Of a DNA stretch of 64,000 nt, positions 59,897 to 64,000 are shown one piece after another (position 1 is the first letter of the stretch; each line of letters starts with the position of its first letter). This DNA comes from Taiwanofungus camphoratus. Taxonomy: Eukaryota; Basidiomycota; Agaricomycetes; Polyporales; Taiwanofungaceae. Below the pieces are notes generated by a model. That model saw only the letters and a program-made list of their open reading frames with translations, made no database searches and had not been told where the DNA came from. The position numbers were made by a program, and so were the translations under genes. The stretch is taken from the NCBI GenBank assembly GCA_003999685.1, contig CP021220.1, positions 930,001 to 994,000 on the forward strand, in the 5' to 3' direction.

Positions 59897-61956
59897 ATGT
59901 CGTTCTTTTGCTCTATCTCTGGCGAACCTCCTCAGGACCCTGTTGTCTCCCAAAAGTCTGGCCATGTCTATGAGCGGAGGTTGATCTTGAAGTATATTAC
60001 GGAGAATGGCACTGACCCAATTACGGGCGACAAGTTGGAGGAGTCCGATCTCATTACTGTCAAAGCCAGTACGTAGACATGCTCCTTCACTCGTTTTCAT
60101 AGCCTGCTCTAGGAGTCTATGGAGGACAGTACTTCGATGAGAGGTATTGGAAATTTTATGGGTCTTGAGGCAGTCGGAGCAAGGCTTCATTACTGTCAAT
60201 AACTCAAGAGCTAGCTTCGCCTCCTAGTGGCCTTGGAATTCTATGATACCTAGAACAATTTGTTCTCTTGATCTGACCTTGACAATTTCACTGTTCTTTT
60301 CGCAAGCTCTTACTGCAAGTGGTGTCCCCCAGCATATTACGGTGTGCCATCCGCGTAGTGGGGCTTGCTATTCAGAGAGGAGTGATGTATTACCGCTCGA
60401 CTTCTCTCTGTTGGGTGGGATATAGCATTTTGGGGTCTATTGTGTTTGTCTCACCAACTCGCTTCCGAAGTGATAGGCTCGAGCTGTCGTTCAATGCATG
60501 CGTATTAGCATCGTTGCTTTGATATTGACCAACAATCTTCACCCTGCAGACCCGAAGGCAGCTGCTCCACGCCCACCTGCAGCTACTTCCATTCCTGCCC
60601 TTCTCCATACCCTGCAAAATGAATGGGACGCTGTGATGCTTGAGACATTCGCGCTCAAGCAGCAGTACAACTCTTTGCGCCAGGAATTGAGCTACGCGCT
60701 CTATGCGCAGGACGCCGCAACACGCGTTGTTGCGCGTCTCATCAAGGAGCGCGACGCGGCCCGAGAGTAAGCATCGATTTCATGTCTGCGTGCACTTGTT
60801 TTAATGATGTATGCACTCGTCCAGAGCTCTTGCAAGCGTCTCAGCTACGATGGGTGTCGCGCAACCCGCCACGAACGGCGGAGATGTCGAAATGGCAGAA
60901 GGAAACCAAGAAGCGGGCGCCCTTCCCGAAGACGTTATCAAGCAGATTGACGAGACGCATAATACACTTTCGGCGCAGCGCAAAAAACGCAAAGCGCCAG
61001 CAGGTTATGCGACATCTACTGACGTCAAGACCTTCACTGCTAAGCATACCATTCCCTCCCTCCACTCACCCTCCCCAGCCGGCATAACCGCACTTGCGGT
61101 CTCGCGTACAACTCCGTCCCAATTCCTTACCGGGGGGAACGATAAGGTTGTTCAACTCTACGACCGCAGCACAGATAAGGTACTCGCGTCACTCAAGGGT
61201 CATACAAAAAAGGTCACGCACGTCGCCTTCCGCGAGGTCGCCGACGAACCCACGCTCCTCCTTTCCGCAAGTGCAGACAAAGTCGCGAAGGTCTGGGCGC
61301 ACGACTCTGCGTCTGGCGAGTATATTCCTCGCGCAACGATCCGAACTCACAAAGGCGAGCTTACGGGGCTCGCGGTCCACCCTACGAACACGCTTCTGGC
61401 GCTCTCCTCGGCCGACCGCACGTACTCGCTGCACGATCTGTCTACTGGCTCACTTGTCTTCCGCTCGCCGATCGCGGACGAACCCTTCGCCGGGCTTGGT
61501 ATGCATCCCGACGGCATGCTTCTGGCGCTTGGCACGCCTACATCGACAATTCAAATATATGATGTGCGATCTGGCACACCAGCGGCGACGCTCACACCCC
61601 CTAATAGTACTCCGTTCACGGTGAAGTCTCTCAGCTTCTCCGAGAACGGATATCACCTCCTCGCGCCTGACTCGCTATCCTCGGTCGCGGTATGGGATTT
61701 GCGCAAGCCGAAGATCGCGACGTCGATCTCGTTGGGAGAGGGCTTCAAAGTGAACAAGGTCTCGTACGATGTAAGCGCACAGCTGTTAGGCGTCGCAGGC
61801 AGCGAGGGTGTGCGAGTATACGCGCATAAGACTTGGGATGAGCTGGTACGTTTCGAAGAAGGGGGAGACGTGGCTGATTTGGTGTTCGGTGGGGAGAGCA
61901 AGGAGATCTGGGGCGCAAGCGGGAGGGAGGTCAGAATTTGGGGGCTACCTGCGTAA
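59897..61956 (+). CDS. PRP19: PRP19, U-box E3 ligase and spliceosome NineTeen complex subunit
   Basis: The U-box is [30 protein letters not shown] through LITVKANPKAA. A coiled coil follows ([52 protein letters not shown]), then a WD40 propeller from about 61000 to the end, with units such as [30 protein letters not shown] and IQIYDVRSG. Exons 59897-60068, 60550-60766 and 60825-61956 sum to 1,521 bases, giving 506 residues, the normal family length, which supports the model. PRP19 tetramers activate the spliceosome and ubiquitinate PRP3/PRP4-type targets. The first intron is 481 bases, far above the usual 50-60. Confidence 0.95.
60069..60549 (+). other. Unusually long first intron of PRP19
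   Basis: It begins GTACGTAGAC and ends CCTGCAG, 481 bases. Short frames inside carry no motif. It may hold a decayed insertion or a non-coding RNA; nothing specific is seen. Confidence 0.8.
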
Positions 61957-62109
61957 ACCGGTGTATCTTTATTATCGCGCAAAATGTAGAGCTGTCGTGG
62001 GCTATATTGGTATACGTCCATGTTATGATGACCTTTGCGACTACATCTTGTTGATCCATGTCTTCCCGGCTGGGATGAATGGAGGATCCTTGTATGTACA
62101 ATAACTGGG

Positions 62110-63082
62110 TTAAGGAAACTGTCTAGTCGCAGAACACGACGGCAAGATCCATCTAAGTACGAGAGATGGAATGAATATGAGCATCAATATACTTGAGTGG
62201 AGCTGAACAAAAATTACGTTGTCGGCGCTGCATTCAACCTGACTTCCAGTGTTACTTGAACCGCGATAAACCTCCGGGCAGTCTTCGGAAGTGCCTAAGA
62301 AGATACAATTAGACCAGACAAGGATATGACGAAGTTGTGTCTCTGCTCACAGTCCGCGCCGGAGCCCTCACATCCGTTGTACCAGCTAAACAGGTCGGGT
62401 TAAGACATCACACGGCCTTGTAACTACTGTCGCTTACTCAAAACCGGTTCTCGTGGAGAATGCATACCTGATAGTAGAGAGTTAGGACGTGTAAATTGTA
62501 ATGACGGCATAGAGAACAGCTCACGGAGGGCTGAGAGTTATGTAGGCCACGCTATTACCATTCCGAAGAGTTGCCTCAACGACGGTACAGTTTTCTCCAA
62601 CGTCACCACAACTGCCTTTCAAGGAGTTATTATAATTAGCGTATGCGCCGCCAAATATGATGTACAGTTTCTCCTACCAGTCTGTAGAAAGCTAGACGTA
62701 TAGATGATCACTATTCACTTTCCACGCGGCAAAATATACTCCACAGATAACGAAACTCATGCATAGACTCCATAGATGGGCCCGTCCACGGTGTAATCCC
62801 CTCCAGTAGAAAGAGTGGCGTTGTTTTGGCTCTTCAGGACGGGCTGAAATGTCACGCCAGTCTCATTCAAAAGTGCATTGCACACTCGGCTCTCAACAAC
62901 GCACCGTCCCGAACCCACACCTGTTCGGACGGACGTGATCAACGAAGCCAATAGGGAGAAGGGCAGTCTGACTCATTAGCGAATGAAATAGTGTGGGACT
63001 CAGCATTGACTTGCAAGAAAACTAAAGCGGCAGTCGCCCATACTACAGCCCATACTACAGCCCGATGCAAGGTGATAGTCAT
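62110..63082 (-). CDS. Thaumatin-like small secreted cysteine-rich protein
   Basis: The first exon MTITLHRAVVWAVVWATAALVFLQVNA is a clear signal peptide, followed by ESHTISFANE. Micro-exons continue CGFGTPVLKSQNNATLSTGGDYTVDGP, then GSCGDVGENCTVVEATLRNGNSVAYITLSPP, YAFSTRTGF, WYNGCEGSGADC and TSEDCPEVY. The order HTISF-N-CGFGTP-LSTGGDYT-C-GENCTVVE-ISL-PP-F-NGC-G-GADC is that of thaumatin-like secreted proteins abundant in mushrooms, usually annotated only as glycopeptide. At least six introns of about 50 bases break it, so no single exon is long. The last residues differ from the usual DNVNL-ITFC ending, so the C-terminus may be wrong or altered. Function unknown; secreted or cell-wall location inferred. 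Confidence 0.7.
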
Positions 63083-64000
63083 CGTATGACTGACGAGTTC
63101 TGATATATGACCAATTCAAGATTGGAATGAACAGGACACAAATTGACAGAGATGAGTTTCGAGGACCTCTTATACGTGACAATCGAGACATACCTGAGTA
63201 AGCCCTACAAATCGGAGCCAAGGTGCGTTCCATTGACGATTGATTATGACAGCCATAACTGTCTATGAGCGGCCTGACTAGCATCAGTAAAACGTCACAC
63301 GCTGACAAGGTCTGAAACCATCTGACTTTTCTTGAAAGGCATCTGGTCCAGAAGTGGACCTCATGGATCCAGATGGTCGTTATCTGGAAATTCCAACCAA
63401 CACACTTACAGAAAATCCATTGAGACATGAAATTAGACCTCAACTTGTGCATACAGGCCAAATAAGAGCAAGCAAAATGCACAGGATGTGCATAAGTCTG
63501 TCGTGCAGGTCCTCTGATAAGACGTGTTCAGACAGCCAGATGGTGACGGCCTCTTGATGTTGAAGAGCGAGGGCAGACTCCTGACAGATAATTGACCCTC
63601 ATCGGATACCAGTATGCATAGTGCTGAGACATGATGTTTCCGCTAGGAGGTGGAAAGCTTTGACAGTAGCTTGAACACGTACGCACACATCAAACTAGAT
63701 AAATCATTGCAGTCAGCCAAAGTGGCTACAGTTGCAAACTGAAACACAATCCCTGGACTCACAACTAGTATCAGAATATGTTGCACACACGCTCAATCTG
63801 CGCAGAAAAAGTTACTAATAGGGAGGAAACGTCGCATCCCTATCATTGAAGGTGATGCTACACCTGTGGTAACATGACGTTCAAGAGTGGGACATCGGCC
63901 AGATATCAGGCTGATTTTCTTGATGTCCAATTATGCACACTGTTTCGTTATGGCCATGACCATACTCTGAAGACGGTCGCTACCATGAGAGAGCGAGACA
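63083..64000. other. Intergenic region to the window edge
   Basis: About 900 bases with short frames only (a 67-codon plus frame at 63354-63557 and an antisense frame over the thaumatin-like gene's 5' side). No motif, no repeat ends. It should contain the promoter of the thaumatin-like gene. Confidence 0.4.

Noticed and set aside
1-64000. A secondary-metabolite or defence gene cluster
   Set aside because: Neighbouring genes are unrelated housekeeping functions and no synthase, P450 group or toxin/antitoxin set is present; the ABC transporter stands alone.

Overview
This 64 kb window looks like nuclear DNA of a filamentous basidiomycete, probably an Agaricomycete and possibly a polypore. The evidence is the many short GT-AG introns (about 50-60 nt) in nearly every gene, a chromodomain Ty3/Gypsy retrotransposon, an ABCC transporter cut by more than fifteen introns, and a thaumatin-like small secreted protein of a kind common in mushrooms. 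The species call is inference; the eukaryotic fungal nature is seen directly. Exon boundaries were worked out by eye, so gene ends are firmer than internal splice sites.

Layout. 1-2.2 kb: repeat fragments and the decayed 3' end of a second ABC transporter. 3.1-10.2 kb: an ABCC-type ABC transporter (+). 10.7-12.9 kb: a STE20/OSR1-like kinase (-) with a histidine-rich insert in its activation segment. 13-14.7 kb: no gene assigned. 14.7-16.9 kb: an RRM plus zinc-knuckle RNA-binding protein (-). 17.3-33.5 kb: a nested transposon graveyard holding two 2,315-bp inverted copies of a composite repeat with long inverted arms, two oppositely oriented parts of a Ty3/Gypsy chromovirus, a Ty1/Copia remnant and several long LTR-like repeats. 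33.8-37.1 kb: an F-BAR/RhoGAP protein (+). 37.1-40.4 kb: a gag-like or ORF1-like open frame and degraded sequence. 40.4-43.2 kb: an SR-protein kinase (-). 44.6-45.7 kb: the Rieske iron-sulphur protein of complex III (-). 46.0-47.8 kb: a glycerophosphodiester phosphodiesterase (-). 48.7-49.2 kb: COX19 (-). 49.4-50.5 kb: a bZIP factor (-). 51.0-53.3 kb: NPL4 (+). 54.2-54.6 kb: a MITE-like inverted repeat. 55.0 kb: an intron-containing tRNA-Gln (-). 55.3-57.5 kb: a Nudix hydrolase (+). 58.5-59.8 kb: SGT2 (-), divergent from PRP19 (+, 59.9-62.0 kb). 62.1-63.1 kb: a thaumatin-like secreted protein (-).

The genes are mostly housekeeping and do not form a pathway cluster. Loose themes are splicing (SR-protein kinase, RRM-zinc-knuckle protein, PRP19), mitochondrial respiration (Rieske protein, COX19) and protein quality control (NPL4, SGT2). 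I found no convincing new multi-gene system. The most unusual items are the composite inverted-arm repeats, an extra zinc-knuckle frame at the 3' end of the chromovirus, the His-rich kinase insert, a Glu-to-Gln change in the Nudix box, three unusually long introns, and CpG-depletion decay that reached a host gene remnant.
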